A stretch of 64,000 nt of DNA from the NCBI RefSeq assembly GCF_020184175.1, contig NC_065532.1, forward strand, positions 6,882,001-6,946,000. Direction: 5' to 3'. Within the stretch, counting starts at the first letter, position 1. Each line of letters opens with the position of its first letter. The notes beneath the pieces were generated by a model, which ran no database searches, was not told the origin of the DNA, and saw only the letters and a program-made list of their open reading frames with translations. The stretch is from Aphis gossypii. Its lineage: Eukaryota; Arthropoda; Insecta; Hemiptera; Aphididae. Positions 1 to 12,879 of this stretch are shown here, in pieces. Position numbers and translations under genes: made by a program.

Positions 1-2529
1 TCTATAAGTTATCTATGTTACTGAATTCAAAATTTTCATGTAACAAATACGTTTTTTCCTTTTTATTTCGAGCTCTGATAAGTAAAAGAAAATGTTTTCA
101 ATTTTAACAGATGTGTCTACACAGTGCGCCGTTTTTATGATATCAAATATAAGTCACGCGATTCATTTGGGCACGATACAACAATATATTATAATGCATT
201 AATATCATATTATTGATATAGGTACGCATTGAGCATTTTCAACACACATGATATTATGATATATTGTATACAAATTACAAATATTTATAATGCATAACCA
301 AATGCGAGTAGGTATACACCATACGATGATACGAATGTCCCGTATGTAAATTGTTATAATTTAATGGCGTAATATAATATTATTATCATATTTTGTACTG
401 GTATTATATACGTACCTGTGCTCTGATATGATAATATGAATATGAATATGAATAGGTATGTTATAAGGAATAAAACATTTATTGAGTAAGTACCTACAAA
501 GCGATAGCATCGTCAAAATAAAAATTATGTGTTTCGTCCGTTTCCGAATATATACATATTATACCGTTTGTACCTGCAGCAATATATAGGTAAATAATAA
601 TATATTATATACAGACAACTGTTGTAACTATATTATTTTTATTATTATCATTATTATGCACCAGTGCCCATCGGATGTCTGGTATACATGTAAATATATA
701 ATACATACCTATAAATATATAGTATCATGTGTATATTTTTTTATTAAATCGCGAAACAATTAAAGACGTCATTGCCTCTATTACCCGATCTTAGTTATGC
801 ACTCACGAGCACATTATATTTATGACGTCCCGCAGAATATAACTCGAAGCTGCATACGTATTATTATCATAAAATTCGCATGCATATAGATAAGAATCGC
901 GCTGATGCTGCGACGGACCGCGAAGTTCGCAAATCACTTACGTATACATAGGTAATTATATTATTATACGTTCGACAAAGAGTGTATTGGGAAGGTATAT
1001 TATATGTTATTATCTTCAATCTGAAGACCACTTCGGCGACGATCGCGGGATATACGAATTAAACGATATTATATTATATATAAATATTATGTGGATGTAC
1101 ACGCATCCATATATATAATATATTTTTATCGTACGACTACGATCGAAACGAAGTACGTACAATAATAACATATAATAACGTTATAATGCGAACTAAATCG
1201 CGTTTATTCGGTTCCGGTCGTGGAAGTATATTATAAGTATATAGGTACATGTGCGCGTCTCTCATATACATATATTTTATTATAATATTCTAATAAGGCA
1301 TATCATACGCATTTGAATATATACCTATTGGTACCTATACGGTTTATAGGATCCGCGTGCCTGAGATATAGGTATTCGATATTATATATAAAACTGCAGT
1401 CGCTGGCCGAACGGCATAAACGGTAGTTGAAATAATATATTGCGGCGTTTATTATTCGAAATACTCGCGGTTAACGTCGTCATCGCGGGTACCCATTGCT
1501 CCCCATTAATATATACGTATTTACGCATAATATATAATATCAATATACGCCCCTCGTATTTTATGCGCGCACGCGCGTTATACTTATATCGGTACTCGAT
1601 CTCATTGCGTGGGTGGTCCGCGCGCGTTCATAAGAGCGGTCGACTGTAATAACCGTTACCGTGGACGACATAATATTATTATACAATATAATATACGTAT
1701 ACAGCTTTTGTGTATGTGTGTGTGTGTGTATATATATATTGAATACTATACATAATATTATTATGTACACAGCATTCAGTGTATAGAGGTATTCGAACAA
1801 TAATTAATAGCCGCGCGCCCGAAAGGTCATTAGGACATAATATTTTATTATTATTATATATATAATATAATATATCGCAAGACCTCGCAACCGCCGTATA
1901 CCTTCTATACTACGTATATAAACGTAAATCGTTTCTACTATTATACTTCACCTGTAATTCCGCGGCGACGGCGTATATAGTGTTGCTTATATGAACTTTG
2001 TGTCGGATGAACCGTACACAACCACCGCCGTCGATGGTCGGCGAATCGGCGAGAAGTGACCGACTGTGACGAGTTAATTTCACGTTGCGGATACTTTGCC
2101 ATCACGTTGTGTACAATAGCAGCCGATGCACAAGTGAAATAATATTAGGTGCTCTTTTGAGTATACCTACTAATATAACCTATATATATGTACCTACTAC
2201 GCGACCGGAAATATCTGTGTGTCCAAACGGCTCGGTTACAAGTCGTATCGGCTGATCATCGACTGCCGGACACAGCATGAGAGGCCTTAATTGTATATGA
2301 ATATGCATATGATATTATACGTATTGTGCTACAGGTGGATAGCACAGCAGATACTATCCGTGCCGATCGCAACACAGTATTCCGACGTTAGACTCGCGAG
2401 ATTTAACACCTACAACTCATAATAAAAGTCATATCCGTAATGTTCTAAATATAGTAGTAGGTACTACACATTTCTATACGGTTTCGTTGTCACGCTAAGC
2501 CATCATTATAATAATATAGTATACACTTC
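1..2529. other. AT-rich noncoding stretch
   Basis: No recognisable gene. It is mostly TA/TAA-rich DNA with many copies of a TAGGTACCTA-like word. A GC-richer patch at about 1,960-2,400 contains scattered CpG. It also contains a 22-codon ATG frame starting near 1,993 that is too short to call. Longer open frames around 1,440-1,800 are dominated by Tyr/Ile and are treated as chance. Confidence 0.5.
1709..1738. repeat. (TG)n/(TA)n microsatellite
   Basis: An uninterrupted TG run passes directly into a TA run. It is a simple sequence repeat of the type found throughout this window. Confidence 0.9.
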
Positions 2530-3252
2530 TCAGACTTAAAAAGAACAGCACAATATATTCAATAATAAAATCAAACTTCAGTGAAATTTTAAACACAGCA
2601 AAATTTCATGATTACACCCAAATATACTCCAACATATCCAAAACCGCACATCATTCAAACTATATAAACTTCCCCCTAAAGCTAGCATATTCACTGCAGA
2701 ATCTCAAGCCATCAAAGAGGCTTTAATACACACAAATACAAAAAATAAATATACTTATATACCTAACCGAAACGTGTAAAAAATATTGGAACTCAATATT
2801 ATTCTCAAACAGATTAAAAGAAATTAAAAAAAACCATAAGTTGCATACTCCCACTAATCTATATCCTGCCGAGAAGACATAATAACTACCACAGCGAGAA
2901 TCGGACACACCAACCTCATACTTATTCATCTAATTAAGCACGAAGAAATGCCCATATTATGTATCCAATGCAATGAATAATTAACGATTAAACAACATAT
3001 TGTTTTACACTACTGAAATTTTACAGTCAAAGTCCATCGTATATCATCCAACCACAATGGAAGCAGTACCCTGTGAACACAACTCATGTGCACATTAGAT
3101 TCATCTCTTCTTCAAAGTCATTGGATATAGCTATAAAATCTAAATTAAAAATTTTTTTTTCATTAATTAGTTATTTAGCAATTTAAGATATTGTAATATT
3201 GTAAATACAGGCTAATTACCTAGCAATTATTCCTGAATTATAAAAAAAAAAA
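2530..3252 (+). mobile_element. 5'-truncated non-LTR retrotransposon (LINE) with poly(A) tail
   Basis: This is the 3' end of a LINE. It contains decayed RNase H and post-RNase H segments in changing frames, followed by an AT-rich 3' UTR and a terminal run of 12 A starting near 3,241. Elements of the insect I/Jockey/R1-like group that carry RNase H have this order: RNase H, then a G-H-T-x-L segment, then a Cys-x2-Cys knuckle, then UTR and poly(A). The endonuclease and reverse transcriptase are missing, as expected from 5' truncation on insertion. No clear target-site duplication was seen. The 5' boundary is approximate and the clade is not settled. Confidence 0.75.
2611..3040 (+). pseudogene. 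Decayed RNase H and C-terminal region of a LINE polyprotein
   Basis: The open block 2,666-2,776 (37 codons) reads KLPPKASIFTAESQAIKEAL at its start. It matches the RNase H segment with the second catalytic acid (the E of FTAE). Just upstream, in another frame, IYSNISK stands where the first catalytic Asp of a YTDxSK motif is expected, so that Asp reads as Asn. A second block at 2,870-2,977 (36 codons) contains ARIGHTNLI and then CIQC, the post-RNase H segment with a Cys pair. It is followed near 2,983-3,015 by LTIKQHIVLHY in yet another frame. Frameshifts and stops separate the blocks, so this is not a working enzyme. In life RNase H removes the RNA strand after first-strand DNA synthesis. 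Confidence 0.75.
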
Positions 3253-5110
3253 ACATAATATTAATATAGATACGTTTTCGTGTGGGATCTATGGTGCGTT
3301 TGACTATTTTAAGTACGAATATTTCTCTGATATACGTAGGTATGTATCTAGTAATTATATATATATACAATATGTAGTGTATATACGATTGATTAATAAT
3401 ACGAGCTTTATGCATTGCTGGTATATTATAGGCACCTTTATACTTATCTGCCACCGCCGACGATGCCGCTGCCGCCGTATATTTTTTCGCCGATGAGTTG
3501 TGACGACTGGTCCGACCAGACCGACTGGTTGCGAGCACCGTGCACATATATAATATCATAATATATAAAATATAATATACCTACGCCGCCGTCGACATCA
3601 CGTGAAATTTGTTTTTATTTCGCACGACCGACCGCTGCCGCCGCGATTTACGAATATAATAATAATATTATATGTACATACAGCATGGGTACGAGCGCCG
3701 GATATACATCGAGCGGTATACCAACTATATATTATATTATATATGATATGCACATATTTTATTATGTATGCACACGGTTTTCTAAATAGGATCGGCCGCC
3801 CATATCATTATAATCGTTTCGATGCGACGACGACCCGGGGTGCAGTATTTCAAAGGTATAGGTAAGTACCTATGTATAGTGCCTAAATACATTAAACGCA
3901 CTCGTATTTTGATCATAATATATTATTATTATTATAACGTACACAGTACAACACTATACGAGGCACTTAATCCAATTATAACACCTAACACCTACCGCCG
4001 CCGCCGTCGTCTTCCCGCTGCAGTCGGTGCGGCGTGCATTATACACGCACTGCACCCAAACCTATTAGATGTAACGCGCGTGCCGCCGCCTCGTCCCAAA
4101 CGATTTTTCGCACACGTACTATGCGTTTTGGCACACGTGGCTTCTATAATTTGTACAAGTGCAGTATATAATGCATACAACTGGTGGATCGTTTGGTAGC
4201 TGCATCTGATACAGATCTCTGTCGTATTATAATGTTATGATGATTTATAGCGGACCACTATATATATATTATAAATACAGTATATAACTGCAGTACACTG
4301 CACATTTGTATATAACGGTAGGTACGCGAGCGTATCATAATAATATATTATGCATTTGCAGTATACTCGACCAATTATAATTCGTTTCGCAGTTTTGATT
4401 TTTGGGACAACCGCCAAAACTGGCAACGAGTTCGCGACCTGAAGTATAATATTCAGTTGCAGACGTGTGTGTACATAATAATAATAATAACACTGTATAT
4501 AAGTTTACATTATTACTGTAAGGCGTATGAGATGATGTGTACATAATAATATTATGTATAGGTACGATCGTGTTGCTGATTGGCACGACCGCCGACGTTG
4601 TCCGCTTCTGCCAGAGTGGACATCGCGCTCTCTACGACGTAAATCCAGTGTGAAAAACTCTACGAAAGTTATAATATTATATATATTATGTCATTGTGTA
4701 TACGGTGGTCGTGTAGATCTGGTAGGTGTATATATGCATAACACGTAACCGTACATTATTTATGCACACTTTGGCAGCGTGAGTTAAGAGACATTTTAAC
4801 AAATTATTTTTACGCCCACCGTGTAATTATTATTACTTCGTCGCGTCTATGTTTAGTGTCTACTATAATATAGTATGTATTATAATATCACATACCTACA
4901 GAAACACCGGGACTTTGAAAGTAGATAAAACGGGTCTCTTCATTACGGTTGCAGGTTTTTTCACACAATACCTATTATTATGAACTTATATAATGAATCG
5001 TAAAACAGTGGCCTATTGAAAATATTATAATTTATAGGAAATCATTAAATTACATAATAATATATATTATGTTACAGTGAATGTCTGCAATTGGTGAATG
5101 CTGACAGTTA
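3253..5110. other. Noncoding stretch with CpG-rich patches
   Basis: No recognised gene. Patches at 3,440-3,720, 3,980-4,100 and 4,560-4,650 are rich in CCG/GCC triplets, which keeps several frames open on both strands. A 13-codon ATG frame at 3,822 runs into a good donor, ATAG|GTAAGTACC, after 3,861. This is the only hint of a first exon here and it is weak. A perfect CTGGTC-c-GACCAG palindrome lies at 3,507-3,519. Confidence 0.4.
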
Positions 5111-5125
5111 TCAGTTAAATCTTTG

Positions 5126-5293
5126 ATGTACGCGGATCGTCCAAAGACCCTTGGTCTTCTGAAAAATAATATTTGTGCTGTTATTGCCAAAGTAGGCACA
5201 GATATGCTGGAAAATGTGGACAGAAATTTAAAATTCCACTTATCTCAGTGCATTGATGAGAACGGATGGTCACTTTCGAGATGTTTTTCTTAA
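5126..5293 (+). pseudogene. C-terminal fragment of a mariner/Tc1-type transposase
   Basis: A 55-codon frame opens MYADRPKTLGLLKNNICAVI and continues through LENVDRNLKFHLSQCIDENG. This is the layout of the C-terminus of mariner/Tc1-like DDE transposases, where a VYxxxPxTLxxLKxxI segment and a helix around ENVxxNxxxRLxxC follow the catalytic core. After ENG the frame is shifted. Reading the next frame near 5,264-5,300 gives VTFEMFFLKP, which fits the usual terminal GGHFxxVFF-like end, so one or two bases have been lost or gained. The catalytic DDE/D core is absent, so the piece cannot be active. Terminal inverted repeats were not found around it. Confidence 0.6.
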
Positions 5294-8200
5294 AACCCAT
5301 TAAAATGAAATTTTAAATGTACCCCGTACACAAAAAAAAGAAACAATTTAATCGATATTGTCAATAATTTTATAAAATAAAGAAGTAACCACCACCCACC
5401 ATGTACAATCAGCTCTATATTTAAGTGTTTATATTATCATTTATTATACTAACAGAACAACAGAGGAGTTTTTTTTAGATTTTTGAATATCTTTCCGATT
5501 TACATCAATAATGGTATCGTATATAGGCTTGAAGTATACAGTTATAGTCTTAGGTACAACTAAAAATAATATTACACTTACTAAACTATGGATTATGTAA
5601 GTTATACATATCTCGTCACTTTTTATTATATATTTACTATACTTATATAATTTTGCACATAGAAAATATTGCTAAAACAAAGATTTAATAATTAAAATGC
5701 CATCACAGACATACGCACACACCTTAAATCCTCCTCTGGTCGTCGAAATTAAATGGGTACAAATGAGTGAAAAATATTCGACTATGTAGTTAAAAACTAG
5801 TTATAAGACGTGTCTACAATAACTGTATGATTTAAATGTAATATAGTTTATCGTAGATTACTGAACTGGTTTACTGTTGGCGTGGATAGCTAAAAATTAA
5901 CTGCTCAGTCTATTTTTTCGTCTCTTTTTTTTTTTTTTAATTAGTATGCATAATTAATATTAATATGTAATCTATATAATATACGCAGCACCAGTACATA
6001 ATTATATAATATAAATCGTTTACATTTTGGAAGCGATGACTATATAAGGCAAAAGTCAAGTGAAAATAAGTGAAAATAAAATATTTTGTTGCGTTTATTA
6101 TTGACAATTCTTAAGTTGTTTTTAATGTAACATCATTATTTCAACAAACGCGTGATGAATTCCACTATTCCACGAAAATATAGAAAACGAAAGGATTATA
6201 TTATTAAGACTGTAGATCATAATCAGGCTATATAATTTTATCAAACAGGATTGTGACACTTATTCTAGTATTTTCTCAAATATCAAATATGCCTTTAGGT
6301 ATTATAGAACTTAATAGTTTTAAAAATTATTACAAAATATATATTTGCGTTATATGCGTTTATATAGTGGTGTAAACGAATTTTGCAGCAGACGCGATCG
6401 CTGTATGATAGTGTTTTATCCAATTTATATAATACGAAAAAAATAATTATTGATGGAAATCGGATATTTTATCGGTACTACACACTTTACTACTGTACCC
6501 CGATGTGTATTACTTATACCGTGAAAAATAAATTAAGATATAATATCTATCATTATAAATATAAAATTATTTACGGCCATTAGTTCAAGTAATTATATCT
6601 ATAGACAATTATAATTATTAAGCAATAATGCCGTAAAATTGACTTACGGCGTTTTTATTTAGTAAATAGTGGTATATTTACGGCTTATGGCTCTAAGTAA
6701 TAACATCAAAATAACTTTTATTCATGTAACATATGGATAAAAGTTTTATTTTATTATTTCATTGCATTCCTCGTCAAAAAAACTATAAAGGTGAATATGT
6801 ATTATACTAAATTAATTGGGATAACAAATAATAAAGTTATAATAAAATTAAAAAAACAAACATTCATTTTTCTCAAAAATAAGAAATTGAGTTTTACGGC
6901 ACTTTTGCTTAGCAGGGCAGTATATATGTATAGTAATTTATACATTGAACGAACAATTTTGATTTAATTTCTCATTCATTATTTCATACTGTTTAATGAT
7001 CGAATATAATATATAAAATAAATACATTTTAATTTAATCAAATTCTCAGAAGAAAAAAATATATTATTAATATTAACCGTGAGAAATTTTAGTAAGACGA
7101 TTTCAAAGTAAAATTTATGATCGAGTAATAACGAATTTGTAAGTTTTAATAAGCACAAACTTAAACCAATACAGTTTTATACATATACCTATGTTTTTGC
7201 AATACCTATGTATATATAGAGTTATCATAATTTGTAAGCATCGAGGGGATACATCTATAAAGTATTATTTTATATATTACTATATAGTATATATTATACA
7301 TATATTATACATATATGCATCTAAATAATGAAGTAGCAAACTGGTATTTCGGTAAAAAAAACCATTTAACTAATGGATGTAATAACGAAAGAAACAAATA
7401 TCGGAAAAAATAATTCAAAAAAAGACCGTGTAATTTGAATATTATCGATCGAATAAAATATTTTATAATATATGATGTTATTGATTTGATTTCATGTATC
7501 GTCGACACAACGATGCTGACAATTAATTGCATCCGATTCAATATAATATATTATCATTATTATTCGAGGTCGTGTACCTCAAACTTACTAATATTCGACG
7601 TATATGTGATCAATGTGATTTTTTTTTTCATAATATACAATTTAAATGATTGCACATTTGCACGTGTACATCAAAATTCAAAAAATGCCTGTCTCGCGTA
7701 GTATTGGTAATTTGCCAATAATACTTAAAATAAACAAGAGAAACCTAAACTTAATAATATCACATAAATTTGTAATTGAATTTATATAGGTACTATTCCT
7801 GTTTTGAGCTTCTTATTTATTTTTTTTATTAAATGCATTCGCGTATAAATACACTCATATATATTTCACCCGACGTGTTCCGGCTACTATTATTTATTTA
7901 CTCGCGATTTTTTGTATAAGTACTCGACGTGAAAATATAAATCAAAAGAATCATCATAATAAATTATTATTTATTACTATCGTGTAGGTATATAATATAA
8001 CACATTATACCCCTACATATAAATATAATAATTGTTAAAAACATAAAAATATTTTAAATAAAAGTAAAAAAGAAGTATATTATTTCATATAATATATATT
8101 ATATATTTTAAATAAATCTTCGCATTTTATTGACTTCAATACAATAATTTTTTTTAATAACGTAAATACCTGCAGATAAATCGAATCAATCAGTGCTTAT

Positions 8201-10417
8201 TTTTCTGAAGCAGTCGGCTGTTGACTGATCACTGATACGTTTTCATCTTGAAATTTAACTGGGATCTATAATAAGCATGTTTCAAAAATTAAAATGATTA
8301 AAACAGCATAACAGCTAATTACTAGTTTTCAAATGATTATTTAAACGATTTTGATTTAAATGCGACTCTGCGTAGGAGTGTTATAAACTGTAGCGTGTGG
8401 AAGCGTATCTATATAAATGTAAATTATGAACCCAAGTTATAAATATATATATATATATATAAATATTATATTCAAATAAACTTATTATAATTATGTATGA
8501 GTAGATATACCTAATAAACTATAATGTTATTGCAAAATTATTTATTAGATTCGTATCCATTTCGATTATGAATAATAAATTATTATTATATTTGATTTAA
8601 TCAATAGCAATTTTATAAAAAACGTTCGTTTTTAAATCAAATATAAAATGTTAACCATTATCAAATATGAAACATAATAAATGTTATAAAATATTATTAA
8701 ACGATAAAGTCAGCCGAAAATTTAACATTACAATATTATAATTATACGCATATATAATATTATTAAGTTGGAAGAAAGCGGTGCGTGGCATCGGCCGGCC
8801 CCCTCGCATTTTGTTTATACCTATGTATAATTACGCGGCCACCGACAGCGACCAAAAATAATAAGTAAATGAATTATTACTCGGTTAGGTGATTAATAAA
8901 TAATATCATTGGACAAAAATTTCATATGATTTAGAACGTCCGTGTACATAATGAGTGCGATTTGCAACTGCAGGCAAATCGCTAGTAATTGTGGCACGCG
9001 TAAAATATTAAGAAAAAAAAATGGCGAAATTTCGATGGTAAACTCGTTCTTAAGAAATACATTTTAATATTATCATCATATCATTATTAGAAAGTAATTA
9101 CTATTGTAAAGAATTTTTTAAATATTATCGATTATTTGTATTTATATTTATATGTATTCATAGTAATAATATATATTATATATATAATATATATTCTTAT
9201 TATAGCCATTTCGATATTTTTATAACTCAATACACTAGCTACCTAGATATAGATTTTTGATTTTTGATTTCAAAAACCCGATATTAATTTTGATTTTTAA
9301 GATAAGAGTAAAATATATGTTATATAGTAACATCATATATATCGAAAACCTGGAAAACTTTTTTTATGAATCTCAAAAATATCAATTTTTAAAACTTTGT
9401 TTTCCGGAAACAGCGATTTGTTTGTATAAAATTAAAACTCATATATATATATTTTTTCTATGATAGTTGACAGCAAAAAACAAAAAAAGGAAAATAATGT
9501 AACACTTAGTCGAATTTTGCACACCTTTAAAATATTATAGTTAATTTAAAATAAATAAGTTTTTATCTTTTTTACTCCTTAAATAGCATAAAAAATGTAT
9601 TGTTTAAGCATACATATTATTTAACTACATATTTACTTAAAAAAAAAAATCTAAATAAACTGGGTGAACATGATTACTTGACAACAGCCTTCTATACGTA
9701 ATATATAGTAGGGTTCTATATTATATTGGAAGCTTTTTTGTATAATTAATATATATAGTGTATAGAGTGTTTAAACACACCGCTACCAGTTACCTATATA
9801 TTATAATCATATATGTACGACATTATAATATATTATGATAAGCTGTTTTAAGGCAGTTATGAAAGACTGGGTATACCGCTTCCATACAATATTGTTATAA
9901 AATATTAATATGCTATGCATATTTGTATTAAATTTCAGAGTGATGGTCATAAAGAAAATGTGACTAATCTGGTTAATTAATTGGCAGAGCCAAGTGTTTT
10001 GAAGGTAATCAATGTAACAACATAAAATAATAATTGTGTTCGTCACTTAACTATCTGTCTGTGAGTAGTATAGTTACCTTCTATTTTATATAATAACTAT
10101 AATGAGATATCGAATATAATACACAACGTATAGTAATAGTAGTAACAGTTAAAATTATTATTAGTTTTAATATCTAATACATTTTTGGGTTATATAAAAT
10201 GTATGTTAATATTTTACAATATTTGCAGGCTTTAGATCGATTATATATCTAATAATTGCAGTTAAAATCGAAAAATAATTAAATAATATATTTGAGTTAT
10301 TAAATAAATAAATAAATTAAAATTTTGAAAACTACTCAACTGTTATCAGTTTCATATAAATCAACAACACTACAATATTAATCATTTTTGAGAAAATATT
10401 AAATAATTAACTTTATA
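5294..10417. other. Long AT-rich noncoding stretch
   Basis: No gene, tRNA or clear mobile element is visible. The DNA is TA-rich with homopolymer A/T runs. One short GC-richer segment lies at about 8,770-8,860. Open frames at 6,383-6,583, 7,305-7,701 and 9,257-10,046 are rich in Tyr, Ile, Asn and Lys, have no motif, and are treated as chance. Confidence 0.5.
8444..8462. repeat. (TA)n microsatellite
   Basis: A short pure TA run lies inside AT-rich DNA. Confidence 0.8.
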
Positions 10418-10521
10418 TTAAATGTGGTGTATCGTATTTCTACTTACATAAATTCTTTTTTTCTTATAGATTGTAATCAAACACTTTTTTATCAGCTTTT
10501 TTTCCATTACTACGCACATAC

Positions 10522-10726
10522 CAGGTGGAGTCCTGGGACGAAGTTTTGACATGCAATTTTCCATCCAACTCTTAGTTTGTATTTCCGTCCCCCGATCGCT
10601 CAAATTTACATATTTTCGCTCCTTTTTGTACACGTGAACCCAAAACTCGAACATCGGTTCACGAACTACCGTGTTAGGTGTCGGATCTGGATCTTCATCT
10701 TCCCAAACATAATTAAACGGCCACAT
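10522..10726 (-). CDS. Candidate coding exon of an unrecognised protein
   Basis: An ATG at 10,726 (minus strand) opens a frame whose amino-acid make-up is far more protein-like than its surroundings. It begins MWPFNYVWEDEDPDPTP, then has EPMFEFWVHVYKKERKYV, then SKLRPRTPPG. At 10,521 the minus strand reads CCTG|GTATGTG, a strong donor, which would end a 205-nt exon (68 codons plus one base). The frame is also open upstream to about 10,761, where an AAAACAG could serve as a weak acceptor, so this might be an internal exon. Past the donor the frame continues as Lys/Ile-rich sequence that looks intronic. I do not recognise the family. It could also be a transposon-derived fragment. No partner exon was found nearby. 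Confidence 0.3.
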
Positions 10727-12659
10727 AGACAATATATCACAGCAGCCGCATATATGGCTGTTTTATGATTTATGTAAAATATAGTTTTAAAATTTATTAT
10801 TAAATTAATAAGCGTTTGCTTGTTTTATACATATAAAGCCATAGTGATACGTGTAAAAATAATTATTATGAAAAAAATCAGTTACAGATATAAAATATTA
10901 TATAATATACATATTACATAGCGTCTAATGGCTAATACATGTTCATATGAACAGTTAAGATGTCTCACTCTGCAATCTCGTAGGTTTATTTTTGTATGAT
11001 GATCAATCAATTAAAAGGGTATTCAATACTTTCGTAGGAACCATAATATATCTTAATCTATACAGCAGCGAGTTCGCGTATTATTATAGTATATAGACGA
11101 TGAGTGGTAGAAAAGGATTAAAAAAAAAACACCAACGAGATGATTATGGCGGGTATACTTATGGTAATTTATTTTATACTAATCGAATCAGATTATATAT
11201 TTGAGCTTATATAATCGTTAAGGCGTTATTATCGCTGTAAATAATATTATGATATCATATTTTGGAAATGCGCTGCAGTAGTCGAATTATCATATTGGCT
11301 GATCGTTGTATTATTTAAAGTATTTGAAAGTCATCAGTCTTATAATGTAATGGGCTACTATAAACGGTATACAATAATTCAAAGTTCTAAACAACCATTG
11401 TTGCTTTTGTGCAAATTTAGCGATAATTGTAGCACATATGTAATGCACATCGTTTTTTTGACTTAAATGTAGAACAATTGAAAGGTCGTGTTCTATGGAC
11501 TTGATAAGAAATGAAAATATAAAATAACACTGATGAATCTACTGGTGCGCTGTATACACACATACCTATGCATTATACATAAACGTGGATTTACTTTTTT
11601 TTAAATATGCGCAATGACTCAGAAATGCGATAGGGTGGTAAAATAGATTTGATTTATTTTTGTCGAAGACAAACAGAAATATTTTATTTATCTAAAACTA
11701 TTATTGTTTTTTTTTTAATCGTTTAATCGAAGTATAGAAAACTGATTATTGATTTTTTTTTCAAATAGAAAGTTGTATGTTAGCTATCGCACTTAACACA
11801 GCCCTTCCGCCGATACACCACATTACTTCTAAGTACCAACTACCAACTACTAATTTAATTTATATAATATGTAACTATGTTCTTCAAAATAATACGAGAA
11901 ATGTTGTTATGTATATTCAATACACTTCGACGCCGTATATACTTTAAATATAGATATACAAATATAATTATATAAATATGGTTAATAATCGTGCTACAAC
12001 TATAGCCTATTTAACCATTATAATGTGTATGTATTTTATTTTAAATTACTGTGATTATATTAAACTATGTTATACAGTAGGTAACTAAAAGAAAATAATT
12101 ATAATTTATTAACAATTATTATTAAATAAATTGCTCATATAGCATATTATATTTTATTTTTTATAACATATGTAGACTCGTAGTAGAATTTATTTTATAT
12201 ATTTATAACTGATGTGGTTTTGCACTTTAAATATACATCGTGATATATTTACAATCTATGAGATGTAATTCGTTGTCACTGTTGTTTTAAGTCGAAAGTA
12301 GTTTATTAAAGTCAATGGAAACACAAAAAACGTAGATTTTCATTATAATATATAAGGTAGGTACTAAGATTTAGTGCATCATATATATCGATACATTAGG
12401 TACATTGAGATTTTAAGAGTTTTTGATCAATAAATATTTAAAATACTAAACTAAGAATTTAAAATACGTTTGAAAATTATACACTTTTTACACGTTACTA
12501 ATTTTGTATTTACAGTTTAACGCCTATAATATAGTGCTATATTATGTATACCTACATTGTATACAAGAATTTAACCAAGTTATTAAGTAAACAATTATGT
12601 AATAAGTGATCAAATTTATTGTTAAATATTAATATAAATTATAAAGTATAAATATAAGT
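10727..12659. other. AT-rich noncoding stretch
   Basis: No gene or repeat could be recognised. The sequence is TA-rich with T/A homopolymers, and the last few hundred bases before the LTR relic are especially AT-rich. Confidence 0.45.
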
Positions 12660-12876
12660 AGGCTGATGGCAATAATTATATTATATAATATGTATCTCCA
12701 TCAGCATATCTAGAAACCAGGTTAAGCTATAACGATATAATATAAGAAATAAGAGAAGACGGAAAGTAGTTCTTCAACGGTAATATCTCTATACAGCCAC
12801 TGTATCAATAAATTGATTATAATTTAATATTGTGTGTATTTCGATTTATTAGTAGGAAGTATCGATGTATTCGACA
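12660..12876 (+). mobile_element. LTR-like 3' part of an LTR retrotransposon
   Basis: The segment ends ...TTCGACA and is followed three bases later by a primer-binding site, the usual LTR-end arrangement (LTR ending in CA, short spacer, then TGG). It contains an AATAAA-type polyadenylation signal near 12,808. The 5' boundary is unsure: a TG at 12,691 would give a 186-bp LTR, while an inverted pair CTGATGG/CCATCAG at 12,663-12,704 may belong to it or to the flank. No second LTR and no gag or pol reading frame is present downstream, so the element is truncated. A Ty3/gypsy type is suggested by the Lys primer, but this is inference. Confidence 0.5.
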
Positions 12877-12879
12877 AAG

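Noticed and set aside
3227..3559. A 110-codon minus-strand open frame
   Set aside because: Its C-terminal part overlaps the LINE poly(A) tail and 3' end, and the rest is low-complexity. No family recognised.
3822..4199. A 125-codon plus-strand open frame
   Set aside because: Composed of Arg/Pro runs from CCG repeats and Tyr/Ile runs from TA repeats. A donor-like site interrupts it after 13 codons.
4330..4480. An exon reading RSFDFWDNRQNWQRVRDLK in the plus strand
   Set aside because: It looks protein-like for about 35 residues, but the acceptor is poor, another frame is equally open, and no donor or partner exon fits.
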